Below, one piece after another: positions 17,873 through 26,088 of a stretch of 64,000 nt of DNA. Each line of letters opens with the position of its first letter. Positions within the stretch are counted from its first letter, which is position 1. The position numbers and the translations under genes were made by a program. Location of the stretch: contig NZ_LAYZ01000004.1 of assembly GCF_000986795.1 (NCBI RefSeq), positions 62,001-126,000 on the forward strand, given 5' to 3'. Under the pieces are notes generated by a model that was not told the DNA's origin, made no database searches, and saw nothing but the letters and a program-made list of their open reading frames with translations. Origin of the DNA: Salinicoccus sediminis (GTDB taxonomy: Bacteria > Bacillota > Bacilli > Staphylococcales > Salinicoccaceae).

Positions 17873-19080
17873 CAAACTTCTCCTTTTCTAATTTCTGATT
17901 TAGTGAAGAAAAACAATATGAACGCCGCGAATAGAAATGCACCGGAGATGAAGAATGAGTTCTCAAGTCCCACCATGTCACTTGCCGCCCCGCCGAGCAG
18001 ATTGCCGAGCAGCTGGCCGATGATCATGGCATTCGCAAACAGTGTCGATGCGTATCCGGGAAACTGCGGCAGCAGATCCTGGAAGTAGCTGATGCCGAGG
18101 CCGAGGAGCACGGCAAGGAACATAGCAAGCGGCACCTGCCCGATCACCATCATGGTGAAGTCATTGAAAGCCCCGATGGAGAGGAAGTACATGCTTCCTA
18201 AAAATCCGGCAGCAATCAGCAGCGTTTTCGAGCTCACCTTACCGGCTATATAGCCGGTGAATATCATGAAGGGCACTTCAAGCCCTGCGCAGAGGCTTGC
18301 GAGTATACCCACCGCACTTTCCGATTCGCCCAGATAGTTCGTCACGTAGAGCGGCATGTTGAGCAGGTACATCCATTGTCCCACATGAAGCATGGTAAAT
18401 GCTGCAAACGGAATCAGAAGCATCATGTTCTTCATCAGATTCGGCGCTTTTGGCTCTTCATAATTCATGACATCAAGCGCCGTTTCCGGCACAACTTTCC
18501 CGGTCGCCGGCCTTATGAAGAACGACAGTCCCAGTACGACGATGAACATGATTACCGTACCGGAAAACAGCCCCTTGAACCCGTATATGCCAAGCAGCAC
18601 CGAGCCGATCAGCGGCCCGAAGAGGAAGCCGAACGAAAACATGGAACGGAGGACTGTATTGGCCATCACAGCAAGACTCGAGCGGTAGGCGTTTATGGAT
18701 TCACGCGCCGAGGCATACAGCTGGGGCATTGCGGGCGCCCCGAGTGCTGCGAACAGGATGTACGCCGGAGCGAGCAGCCAGACATTGCCGATGACGAGGA
18801 AGGTCGAGAAAGCAATGACCATCATCACAAGTGCTGCGAGTATCAGGTATTTACGGTCGAAGTTCAGGGTGTCACTCTTCCTCCCTATGATCGTATTCAT
18901 GCAGAAGCTGCCGACGGCAACAAGCGCCATGAAAATACCGTACGTGGAAGTGGGCATGCCGTGTGTCTCCGTCATGAATATGACCAGAAACGGCGCGGTC
19001 AGGGAGACGGCCATGCCGAGGAGCGTCATGTTGAACAGGAACAGTTTATAGTTCTGTATTTGAAAAAGGTCTCTGATCAT
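17872..19080 (-). CDS. MFS transporter, sugar-efflux (SET)-like
   Basis: Major facilitator with 402 residues and about 12 TM helices. The pattern IIGRKSDTLNFDRKYLI between TM2 and TM3 and the QLYASARESI region resemble the SetA/SotB sugar efflux group, so export of sugars or related compounds is possible, but substrate assignment is weak. It shares an operon with the DUF456 gene and lies 27 bp downstream of the LysR gene on the same strand. Confidence 0.78.
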   Translation of the reverse strand: MIRDLFQIQNYKLFLFNMTLLGMAVSLTAPFLVIFMTETHGMPTSTYGIFMALVAVGSFCMNTIIGRKSDTLNFDRKYLILAALVMMVIAFSTFLVIGNVWLLAPAYILFAALGAPAMPQLYASARESINAYRSSLAVMANTVLRSMFSFGFLFGPLIGSVLLGIYGFKGLFSGTVIMFIVVLGLSFFIRPATGKVVPETALDVMNYEEPKAPNLMKNMMLLIPFAAFTMLHVGQWMYLLNMPLYVTNYLGESESAVGILASLCAGLEVPFMIFTGYIAGKVSSKTLLIAAGFLGSMYFLSIGAFNDFTMMVIGQVPLAMFLAVLLGLGISYFQDLLPQFPGYASTLFANAMIIGQLLGNLLGGAASDMVGLENSFFISGAFLFAAFILFFFTKSEIRKGEV

Positions 19081-19107
19081 TTATACCATTCTTTCATTCA
19101 GTCTGAT

Positions 19108-19965
19108 TCAGGAGGCGTTGACAAAAGTCCGGACGAGCGTCAGGAATGCTTTGACCTGCGGCAGTTCGAGCACACTGTTATCAAATGCGATATAGGTGTC
19201 CCTTGTGATCGGCCGGCCATCAAAGAGCACTTCATCGAGATTGAACTTGTCCTCATCAAAATCATCCAGCACAATTTCGGGAAGTACAGTCACACCGATG
19301 CCTTCAAGCAGCAGTGCCCTGCATGTTGCAATCTGGTCGACTTTGATCTGCGGATCATATTTCCGGTTGAACCGCTGCTCGAAAAACAGCTCTATTTCAC
19401 TCAGATAGATGGGATCCGCCTGGAACTCGATGATCGGGAGCGATCTGTCCCCTTCATTCGATTTCGGCGTCACAAGGTAATGCTTGTCGATGAACAGCAG
19501 TTCATTCTGCTTGTTCATCATACGGTTTCCGCGCACAATCGCGATATGGAAGTCATTCTGCTCTTCAATGATCTGCTGTGAGGAGCCCACTTTGATCTTG
19601 ATGTTGACGTTCGGGTAGAGATTCAGATACTGCGCAACGATCTCCGGCAGTATTGTATGCCCGATAAGGGAGGACACGCCGATGGACAGGTTACCCTGTA
19701 TGGAATTCTGGTTGATCCTTATATATTCCTTTACGAGCGATTCCTTCTCCACCACACTTCTTGCGTGTTCAATGATCTTTTCCCCTTCGCCCGTGACGTA
19801 AAGCTCCTTTTTTGTCCTGACAAAGATTTTCACTCCCCATTCATCCTCGATCGATTTCAATCTCTGACTGACCGCAGGCTGGGAGATGAACAGCTTTTCA
19901 GCAGCACGCCTCAATGTTTTCGTTTCATCCAGTGTAACCAGCAATTTATAATCATCGACTTTCAT
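19108..19965 (-). CDS. LysR-type regulator resembling CcpC/CcpE (citrate-responsive)
   Basis: A 285-residue LysR regulator. The helix-turn-helix covers about residues 1-60 (LRRAAEKLFISQPAVSQRLK), followed by a substrate-binding domain with AIVRGN, EFQADPIYLSEI and VDQIATCRALLLEGIGVTVLP. These segments match what I recall of Bacillus CcpC and Staphylococcus CcpE, which sense citrate and control TCA-cycle genes. The start at 19965 follows AAAGGA. An ATAA-N7-TTAT dyad, the motif known for CcpC, lies 20 bp upstream and suggests autoregulation. Confidence 0.82.
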   Translation of the reverse strand: MKVDDYKLLVTLDETKTLRRAAEKLFISQPAVSQRLKSIEDEWGVKIFVRTKKELYVTGEGEKIIEHARSVVEKESLVKEYIRINQNSIQGNLSIGVSSLIGHTILPEIVAQYLNLYPNVNIKIKVGSSQQIIEEQNDFHIAIVRGNRMMNKQNELLFIDKHYLVTPKSNEGDRSLPIIEFQADPIYLSEIELFFEQRFNRKYDPQIKVDQIATCRALLLEGIGVTVLPEIVLDDFDEDKFNLDEVLFDGRPITRDTYIAFDNSVLELPQVKAFLTLVRTFVNAS

Positions 19966-19984
19966 GGCCAACATCCTTTCATAC

Positions 19985-19999
19985 ATAAGGAAATCTTAT
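19985..19999. promoter_or_regulatory. LysR operator, ATAA-N7-TTAT dyad
   Basis: ATAAGGAAATCTTAT is a perfect dyad with T-N11-A geometry and the exact CcpC core ATAA-N7-TTAT. It lies between the LysR gene and the divergent SDR gene and could control either. Confidence 0.6.
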
Positions 20000-20095
20000 C
20001 ATAAATTCCACCACTTTCAATCTTCAAGCTGTAATTTTGTGTGGATTCAGCCCTGTATGGGTATATGCCTTACACATACAATAAGACGGGAGTTG

Positions 20096-20983
20096 ATGTT
20101 AAAAATGGCAGAGAAGAACAAATTCGAGAAAATAGACGAACAGATTGACGGTTACACGCTGGACCGGCAGCCGGGCTTTGAACGGGAAATGGATCCCAAG
20201 CCCCTATACGAGGCGGAGTACTATAAAGGCAGCGGGAAACTGAAGGATAAGACAGCCATAATCACCGGGGGCGATTCCGGCATCGGCCGTGCTGTCGCAC
20301 TGCTCTATGCAAAGGAAGGGGCGGATGTCGTCATCGCCTACCTTGACGAGCACAAAGACGCTGAAGATACGAAGGAAATGGTCGAAGCCCACGGTGTCAG
20401 ATGCGCCATCTACCCGTTTGATGTGAAGAAGAAAGAGGAATGCGGTGCACTTGTGGATTTCACTCTCGAGAAATTCGGGAAGCTGAACATCCTCGTCAAT
20501 CACGCAGGCGTGCAGTATCCGACTACGGATTTCCTGGACATTTCGGAGGAGCAGGTAAGGGAGACATTCGAAACCAACATCTACGGCATCATCTTCCTGA
20601 CACAGGCTGCCCTTTTGCACCTCGAAAAAGGCGACAGCATCATCAACACGACGAGCATTACAGCATACAACGGCTCGCCTGACCTCATGGATTACTCAGC
20701 GACAAACGGGGCCATCACTTCGCTCACACGTTCACTCGCGGGCAACCTGGCAGAAAAAGGCATCCGTGTAAACGCAGTCGCCCCCGGCCCGATCTATACC
20801 CCGCTGATCCCGGCAAGCTTCAGCGCTGAAAAAGTGGAACATCACGGCGGCACTTCGCCGATGGGACGCCGCGGTCAGCCGTCGGAACTCGGACCCGCCT
20901 ATGTATTCCTCGCCTCCCGGGACGCAAGCTATATGACCGGGCAGGTCATCCACATAAACGGCGGGGACTATATGACAAGTTAA
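20096..20983 (+). CDS. SDR family oxidoreductase with catalytic Lys replaced by Asn
   Basis: Short-chain dehydrogenase of about 295 residues, of the group with a 45-residue N-terminal extension (general stress or glucose-dehydrogenase-like proteins). Cofactor loop TGGDSGIGRAVA, INTTSITAYNG with the catalytic Ser, and C-terminal QVIHINGGDYM are present. The active site reads Y200-S-A-T-N204 where the family has YSATK, so the lysine is missing (codon AAC at 20705-20707). NHAG also replaces the usual NNAG/NNAA. The ATG at 20096 is close to GGGAG; the ATG at 20105 is an alternative. It may be inactive or have a changed role. Confidence 0.88.
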   Translation: MLKMAEKNKFEKIDEQIDGYTLDRQPGFEREMDPKPLYEAEYYKGSGKLKDKTAIITGGDSGIGRAVALLYAKEGADVVIAYLDEHKDAEDTKEMVEAHGVRCAIYPFDVKKKEECGALVDFTLEKFGKLNILVNHAGVQYPTTDFLDISEEQVRETFETNIYGIIFLTQAALLHLEKGDSIINTTSITAYNGSPDLMDYSATNGAITSLTRSLAGNLAEKGIRVNAVAPGPIYTPLIPASFSAEKVEHHGGTSPMGRRGQPSELGPAYVFLASRDASYMTGQVIHINGGDYMTS

Positions 20984-20993
20984 GGACGAGCAC

Positions 20994-21027
20994 GATGAAA
21001 CGCCGGTCATCGGACCGGCGTTTCATC
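20994..21027. terminator. Bidirectional terminator
   Basis: Perfect 15-bp stem GATGAAACGCCGGTC / GACCGGCGTTTCATC with ATCG loop. The stop of the convergent DUF402 gene is inside it. Confidence 0.85.
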
Positions 21028-21559
21028 GTTTCATATCCAATTGTTCCAAACAGTGTGACGCCATTCTCTCGAAGCAGCCGAAATCCCTTTCCAGCTCATC
21101 CATGACCCCGTTTGCTGCCGCATAGGCAAAATCGAACTGCTCCTTTGACACTTCCCGGCGTTTATATGCACGCTTCAGATCACTCTCATCCACGAGCTCG
21201 TACTGTCCGTCAGGCAGTGCCAGCACATCCAGATATATATCCTGCCTGCGGGCCTTCCCCAGTTCCAGGAAATGTTTGTAGTTGATATCAAAATAGTACT
21301 GGAGCGCATTCCACTCTTTATCATACATCACTGTGATGCTGTAATTGCGGCCCTCCGGCAGAATCTGCAGCCAGCGGAAACCCGCATCGCAGACCAGTAC
21401 ATCCTGATTAAGTATAGGCACCGTAAGCGGCGACCGGACTGCCTTTATCTCTATGATGCCTGTGAGTATCTTTTCACCGTCATACTGGATGATCTTTTCA
21501 TGGTAATCGGATTGGAGGAGACGTCTCCACCCTCTTTTATCGAGATACTTGGTCTTCAT
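21023..21559 (-). CDS. DUF402 (FomD/Ntdp-like) protein
   Basis: A 178-residue protein of the DUF402 family, whose studied members include nucleotide di/triphosphate-cleaving phosphatases such as FomD and staphylococcal Ntdp. The core YYFDINYKHFLELGKARRQD and IYLDVLALPDGQYELVDESDL supplies the conserved Tyr and Asp residues expected to bind metals. The ATG at 21559 (MKTKYLDKRGW) is eight bases after AAGGAG, while two upstream in-frame ATGs overlap or precede that site. Confidence 0.83.
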   Translation of the reverse strand: MKTKYLDKRGWRRLLQSDYHEKIIQYDGEKILTGIIEIKAVRSPLTVPILNQDVLVCDAGFRWLQILPEGRNYSITVMYDKEWNALQYYFDINYKHFLELGKARRQDIYLDVLALPDGQYELVDESDLKRAYKRREVSKEQFDFAYAAANGVMDELERDFGCFERMASHCLEQLDMKR

Positions 21560-21710
21560 CACACTCATCTCCTTCCCCCAATTATACAGAAATCGCAGAA
21601 AGAATGTGAAGGGAAATGACCCCGGAAGGGCTGCACTATTCAACACCAGGTATCATGTATACAGCTGAAGCTTCTAATTCGGCAGCTGAAATGATTTTTG
21701 ACAATAAGAA

Positions 21711-21728
21711 AAACACCCGAAGGTGTTT
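21711..21728 (-). terminator. Short terminator of SDR gene
   Basis: AAACACC / GGTGTTT with a CGAA tetraloop; an A-rich flank gives a U-rich minus-strand tail. The stop codon is two bases away. Confidence 0.65.
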
Positions 21729-21729
21729 C

Positions 21730-22503
21730 TTATAAAGCGTGCCCGGCACCGCCGTCAATGTTGACAGCGGCCCCGCTTACGTATGATGCAAGGTCCGAAC
21801 ACAGGAATGTGATGACATTTGCCGCTTCATGTGTATCACCGATACTGCCGAGCGGTATATTGTGCTTATCAAGCCGGGAATATTCCTCCCAGCTCAATTC
21901 GGGCGCGTCATTCTGCCATTTTTTCATGATCTGGTCGCTTTTGATCAGACCGATGCACACCGTGTTGACCCGGATGCCATATTGTCCGAGGTCTTTGCTC
22001 ATCGCTTTTGTCATAGCCATCCCCGCTGCACGGGAAACCGTGGTCGGAAGGGAGGAGGCGGGCGGCGTCTTGCCGAGCACTGCCGTCATGTTGAGTATCG
22101 CTCCGCCCCGTTCTTTCAAGTACGGCAGGGCTGCCTTGGATACCTTTACCGCCGCCATCAGCTTGAGGTCGATGTCCTGTTCCCAGTCTGGAATATCCAC
22201 TTCATCAAATGGTTTGGCGAACGAACCGCCGGCATTATTGATGAGGACATCGATCCTGCCGAATCTGCTGATGGTACCATCGATGATTTCATCCGCAGCA
22301 TCCTGGGCTGTCACATCCATCTGGATATAATCCACCTCACCATGCTGTGAGATTTCTTCTCTGGCCCTGATCAGTTCTTCCTCACCCCTGGCAACAAGCA
22401 TGACTTTCGCCCCGAGCGCGGCCAGCTGGCCGGCTGTTTCACGTCCGATGCCTTTGCTCGATCCTGTAATTACCGCCACTTTGCCTTCATATCCGAAATC
22501 CAT
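21730..22503 (-). CDS. SDR family oxidoreductase, 3-oxoacyl-ACP-reductase-like
   Basis: A 257-residue NAD(P)-binding enzyme. TGSSKGIG near residue 14, DVLINNAGG, and a C-terminal VSGAAVNIDGGAG are clear. The region that normally holds YxxxK reads LPTTVSRAAGMAMTK, so a canonical Tyr is not visible; some SDR subfamilies have this RAA pattern. The ATG at 22503 follows GGGGGAG. The open frame upstream to 22644 overlaps YebC and is rejected. It sits 19 bp downstream of the yebC-like gene and may be co-transcribed. Substrate unknown. Confidence 0.85.
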   Translation of the reverse strand: MDFGYEGKVAVITGSSKGIGRETAGQLAALGAKVMLVARGEEELIRAREEISQHGEVDYIQMDVTAQDAADEIIDGTISRFGRIDVLINNAGGSFAKPFDEVDIPDWEQDIDLKLMAAVKVSKAALPYLKERGGAILNMTAVLGKTPPASSLPTTVSRAAGMAMTKAMSKDLGQYGIRVNTVCIGLIKSDQIMKKWQNDAPELSWEEYSRLDKHNIPLGSIGDTHEAANVITFLCSDLASYVSGAAVNIDGGAGHAL

Positions 22504-22522
22504 ATGCTCTCCCCCTTGTGAA

Positions 22523-23239
22523 TTAAGCTCCCAGATTGACGTTATGGTGGATGTTCGACACATCTTCAAGATCATCCAGTGCCTCGACCAGTTTCTCGAA
22601 CTGCTCACGCGCTTCATCATCCAGGCTGACCTCATTCTGTGCAATCATCGTATGCTCCGCGACTTCGTATTCATCGACACCCATCCCGTCCAGGGCGCGC
22701 TTCACTTCGTGGAAGGCCTGGGCCACTGCATACACGACTGTATATCCATTCTCTTCAGTGACATCCTCGACATCCACATCGTTCTCCATCAGATACATCA
22801 TCGTCTCTTCTGAATCGAACCCTTCAAAGACGAATACCGCCCTTGATTCGAACATATAGCTGACTGCTCCGCTGACACCCATGTTACCGCCGTTTTTACC
22901 GAAGGCGGCCCGTACATCAGAGGCTGTCCGGTTGACGTTATTCGTCAGGGCGTCCACTATCAGCATGGAACCCTCTGGTCCAAAGCCTTCGTAGCGCAGT
23001 TCATCGAATGACTCATCATCGCTGCCTTTGGCCTTGTCAATCGCCTTGTCGATGATGTGCCGGGGTACGGAATAGGTCTTCGCGCGGTCCAGTACCGCTT
23101 TGAGCGCCTGGTTGCTCTCAGGGTCCGGCTCGCCTTTTTTGGCCGCGACATATATCTCACGGCCGAATTTTGCATTCACCCGGCTCGTGCTCTGGTCCTT
23201 CTGAGCCTTTTTCTCTTTAATGTTATTCCACTTTCTTCC
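22523..23239 (-). CDS. YebC/PmpR family regulator (TACO1-like)
   Basis: A 238-residue YebC-family protein, described both as a DNA-binding regulator and as a translation factor helping ribosomes through proline-rich stretches. [16 protein letters not shown] is the YebC-type N-terminus, followed by [40 protein letters not shown] and the C-terminal [10 protein letters not shown]. The start at 23239 is preceded by GAAGGAAG; the frame to 23260 would begin before it. Confidence 0.94.
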   Translation of the reverse strand, partial: GRKWNNIKEKKAQKDQSTSRVNAKFGREIYVAAKKGEPDPESNQALKAVLDRAKTYSVPRHIIDKAIDKAKGSDDESFDELRYEGFGPEGSMLIVDALTNNVNRTASDVRAAFGKNGGNMGVSGAVSYMFESRAVFVFEGFDSEETMMYLMENDVDVEDVTEENGYTVVYAVAQAFHEVKRALDGMGVDEYEVAEHTMIAQNEVSLDDEAREQFEKLVEALDDLEDVSNIHHNVNLGA

Positions 23240-23289
23240 CATGTTCTTATCTTCCTTCAAATCAGATTTCTTTTATATAATATACCATC

Positions 23290-23904
23290 TCAACGATTTT
23301 TATTCATGTAGCGGTACAGTCTCAGCATGCGTTTGATGATGATGAGCAGGTTGATGAACAGATTGAAGCCCATTTCCCTTTCGGAGAATTTCCTGTTCTT
23401 CATCCTGTTGAAGTCATACATGGTGAACAGCACATACAGGATGAGTCCCACAATCGTTATGCCCAGGTGCAGATATGGCAGATCGATGAAGAAGCTCATC
23501 AGTGATGCAAAGATCAGTACCAGCAGCGCGACGAATAAATACCTGCCCCAGTGCGTGATGTCCCGCAGGAAAAAATAGCCGATGACACCAAAGAACAGGA
23601 AGACAAGTATCCCGAGCAGTACGATGCGGTAGAATACCCCGGGGCCGAAATCCCTGATGAACGATTCGAACAGGCCGTAGGAGACCAGCCCGATCAGGAT
23701 TGCATAGATATGGCTGATGATCGGGCCGCTGCGGTTGAATCCGCGTACGAACAGCGAAATCATCAGGATGCCGAACACCACCATGGATGCCGTCGGCCGC
23801 CATGCATCGGGCAGATACTGGCCGAAATAGGTACCGATGCCGAAAATTACCCAGTAATAGGCAAAATACAGCCATACGAGCTTCAGATTTTTTGAGTTGG
23901 CCAT
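23290..23904 (-). CDS. TMBIM / Bax inhibitor-1-like membrane protein
   Basis: A 204-residue protein with about seven TM helices. The C-terminal part ILYVLFTMYDFNRMKNRK, then FNLFINLLIIIKRMLRL, resembles the end of TMBIM (UPF0005) proteins, where a buried Asp pair gates a pH-sensitive calcium leak in YetJ. The early helices fit less well, so family membership is likely but not certain. It is a single gene between yebC and the LysM-CHAP hydrolase. Confidence 0.7.
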   Translation of the reverse strand: MANSKNLKLVWLYFAYYWVIFGIGTYFGQYLPDAWRPTASMVVFGILMISLFVRGFNRSGPIISHIYAILIGLVSYGLFESFIRDFGPGVFYRIVLLGILVFLFFGVIGYFFLRDITHWGRYLFVALLVLIFASLMSFFIDLPYLHLGITIVGLILYVLFTMYDFNRMKNRKFSEREMGFNLFINLLIIIKRMLRLYRYMNKNR

Positions 23905-24017
23905 CCAATGCCTCCATTCATATATCTTTAACTACCCTGAAATTTCCTCTGTTAACGTCTCAGTACAACATTTACACTGCTGGAATTTTCAGATTATATA
24001 CCAAATATTTTATTTAT

Positions 24018-24034
24018 ATTACAATTGCATTACA
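24018..24034. promoter_or_regulatory. WalR-type box
   Basis: ATTACA-N5-ATTACA reads on the minus strand as TGTAAT-N5-TGTAAT, an exact fit to the WalR consensus TGTWAH-N5-TGTWAH. It lies 128 bp upstream of the LysM-CHAP hydrolase gene, a typical WalKR target. Seen directly; regulation inferred. Confidence 0.65.
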
Positions 24035-24161
24035 AAGCGCCATTATCTTTCAGTATCTGCTATCATATTCAAAGTGAACTACAGACATCTGAAAGTTTTT
24101 GAACATAAACATAATGGAATACATATAATATTATTAGAATTCAGGGAGGATAACAAATCAA

Positions 24162-25070
24162 ATGAAAAAAGTCATCACAGCACTTACAGCAACAGCTGCT
24201 TTTGCCGCCTACGGCATGGCGGACGACGCTGAAGCATCATCTACATATAAAGTAAAAGGCGGGGACACACTCTGGAAGATTTCCCAGGAAAACGGTGTAT
24301 CCGTTTCACAGCTTAAATCATGGAATAACCTGTCTTCAGATCTGATCCTGATCAACCAGACACTGACAGTGAGCAAAAGCGGCTCCGCAGGTTCATCTTC
24401 ATCATCCAGCAGTTCGAACAGTTCCAGCAGCTCAAACAATTCCAGCAGTTCAAGCAGTCAGACAGGCGGTACATACACTGTAAAATCCGGCGACACGCTC
24501 AGCAGCATTGCAAGGGCCCACGGCATGAACTACAGGACTCTGATGAACAACAACAATATTTCATCACACCTGATCTATCCGGGTCAGAAGCTTACTGTGA
24601 ACGGCAGCTCTTCATCAAGTTCCAGCAGCTCCCAGTCTTCTTCAAACAACTCTTCTGCATCTGAGAAAAAAGAAGAGTCGAAGAGCCCGTCAGTATCTGC
24701 TCCATCACCGTCCAACGTATCCTACGGTAAGAACTACTACTATTGGGGAGACTGCACATGGTACGTCTTCGAACGCCGTCAGCAGCTCGGCAAACCGGTC
24801 GGCAACAACTGGGGCAATGCATCCAACTGGGACAACGCGGCAAGAAGTCAGGGCTATTCAGTAAGCAGCAAACCTTCAGTGGGCGCAATCCTGCAGGCGA
24901 ATGCATGGACAAACTTCGCATGGGGCATGGGCCACGTTGCGGTAGTAGAAAGAATCAACTCCGACGGTTCCATCCTTGTTTCTGAGATGAACTTTGGCAG
25001 CGGCCAGGGCGTCAAGACTTTCAGGACAATCAGTTCCTCCCAGGTATCCGGACACAACTTCATCCATTAA
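24162..25070 (+). CDS. Secreted LysM-LysM-CHAP peptidoglycan hydrolase (Sle1/Aaa-like)
   Basis: A 302-residue secreted cell-wall hydrolase. Signal peptide over the first 25 residues (cleavage near DAEAS), LysM 1 at about 27-70 (YKVKGGDTLWKIS), a Ser/Asn-rich linker, LysM 2 at about 104-147 (YTVKSGDTLSSIA), a second Ser-rich linker, and a CHAP domain over the last 115 residues with GDCTWYVFERR (nucleophile Cys) and GHVAVVERI (His). The layout matches Sle1, an amidase that splits daughter cells. GGGAGG precedes the ATG by 12 bases. A perfect WalR box lies upstream. Confidence 0.92.
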   Translation: MKKVITALTATAAFAAYGMADDAEASSTYKVKGGDTLWKISQENGVSVSQLKSWNNLSSDLILINQTLTVSKSGSAGSSSSSSSSNSSSSSNNSSSSSSQTGGTYTVKSGDTLSSIARAHGMNYRTLMNNNNISSHLIYPGQKLTVNGSSSSSSSSSQSSSNNSSASEKKEESKSPSVSAPSPSNVSYGKNYYYWGDCTWYVFERRQQLGKPVGNNWGNASNWDNAARSQGYSVSSKPSVGAILQANAWTNFAWGMGHVAVVERINSDGSILVSEMNFGSGQGVKTFRTISSSQVSGHNFIH

Positions 25071-25075
25071 TGACA

Positions 25076-25105
25076 AATCCCCCTCAGATTGATCTGAGGG
25101 GGATT
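25076..25105. terminator. Bidirectional terminator
   Basis: Fourteen-base perfect stem AATCCCCCTCAGAT / ATCTGAGGGGGATT, between two convergent genes. Confidence 0.9.
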
Positions 25106-25107
25106 CT

Positions 25108-26031
25108 TTAGTGTCCCGGTCCGTTTCTGCGCTGTTTTGATCCGCTTCTCGGTGCTTCGGTATTGATGATCATCTCCACCTGGTATATACGGTTGACGAG
25201 ACTGTGTATCGGTGCCTGTGTCATCATGTAGACTGCCCACGGCAGCTTGGGTTCAAAATCGTGCAGTGCTGTGATGAATTCGTTCCTGCCGGTAAGTGCA
25301 CGGAACTCGAGTCTCGGTGTCTTGTTCGGTTCCCTTTTCGACAGCCCGCCGCCTTTTATGCGGTATATTTCCACGCCGTTGTAGCTTGCTTCCCCGTCAT
25401 ACTCGATGATCAGGACGGGACGGCCGATTTTGGCAAAATGCACTTTTATAAGTCGGCCGGAAAATTCCACATTGATCATTCCGTACAGTATCTCATCCAG
25501 CCATTCGAAATAGTACTGCCCGACATCCTTCACCGTCCAGCCCGGCGGCAGCGGCGCCCGCTGCACACTCCTCACATTGTTGTAATCCGAAGTCTTGTAC
25601 GACAGGTTCTTCCCGTACCTCTTCACCGGTGTGGAAGTGACATTCACATCCGCCCCGTATGCACCGAGTACATCCTTCATGTAATCCGGGCTGACTTCAT
25701 CCTCCACAAATATGATCTGATGGACTTCATTCATTTCACACGCCCGTGCGATATTATCCGCAATCAGCACATACAGATCTTCGAAACGCCCCTGTGTCAG
25801 ACGGTTCAGCCGCATGATCGGGTCTTCGAAAAAGATGACGGCATCGATATCCGACAGCGCCTTTTCCACTTCCGGAAGGATGAACAGATCGTTTTTCAAA
25901 AGCGTGATGTCGAGATTGCTGTCATCCTGGTTCGGACTGGAAAAGGCGAACAGATTATAACTGTCTTTCAGTTCATGGTAGAGATGCTGGCCGATTCTGC
26001 CGTGTATCCCCATCAAAAGCAGGTTTTCCAT
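25108..26031 (-). CDS. NAD(P)-binding Rossmann protein, epimerase/NmrA-like
   Basis: A 307-residue protein with an atypical dinucleotide loop MGIHGRIGQHL at the N-terminus and a Rossmann pattern through about residue 115 (IDAVIFFED, QIIFVEDEV). The C-terminal 150 residues (LIKVHFAKIGRPVLIIEYDG, LEFRALTGRNEFITALHDFEP) form a separate domain I cannot name. No catalytic YxxxK is evident. Possibly a regulatory or redox-sensing protein; function unknown. It is downstream of an MFS gene on the same strand. Confidence 0.65.
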   Translation of the reverse strand: MENLLLMGIHGRIGQHLYHELKDSYNLFAFSSPNQDDSNLDITLLKNDLFILPEVEKALSDIDAVIFFEDPIMRLNRLTQGRFEDLYVLIADNIARACEMNEVHQIIFVEDEVSPDYMKDVLGAYGADVNVTSTPVKRYGKNLSYKTSDYNNVRSVQRAPLPPGWTVKDVGQYYFEWLDEILYGMINVEFSGRLIKVHFAKIGRPVLIIEYDGEASYNGVEIYRIKGGGLSKREPNKTPRLEFRALTGRNEFITALHDFEPKLPWAVYMMTQAPIHSLVNRIYQVEMIINTEAPRSGSKQRRNGPGH

Positions 26032-26088
26032 AGTCTCACTTCCTTACTTAGTACTGATTACCCGCGTATGCAGTATTTAAAAACACCA

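Noticed and set aside
18376-19581. 401-residue plus-strand open frame
   Set aside because: It is antisense to the MFS and LysR genes, has a low-complexity His/Arg/Gln-rich translation, and no ribosome site; the minus-strand genes have clear family motifs.
22504-22644. N-terminal extension of the SDR at 21730
   Set aside because: It overlaps the end of the YebC-family gene in another frame and lacks a ribosome site; the ATG at 22503 has a strong one.
24402-24670. Possible tandem DNA repeat in the LysM-CHAP gene
   Set aside because: The Ser/Asn codon runs are irregular linker sequence between LysM and CHAP domains, not an exact repeat array or CRISPR.
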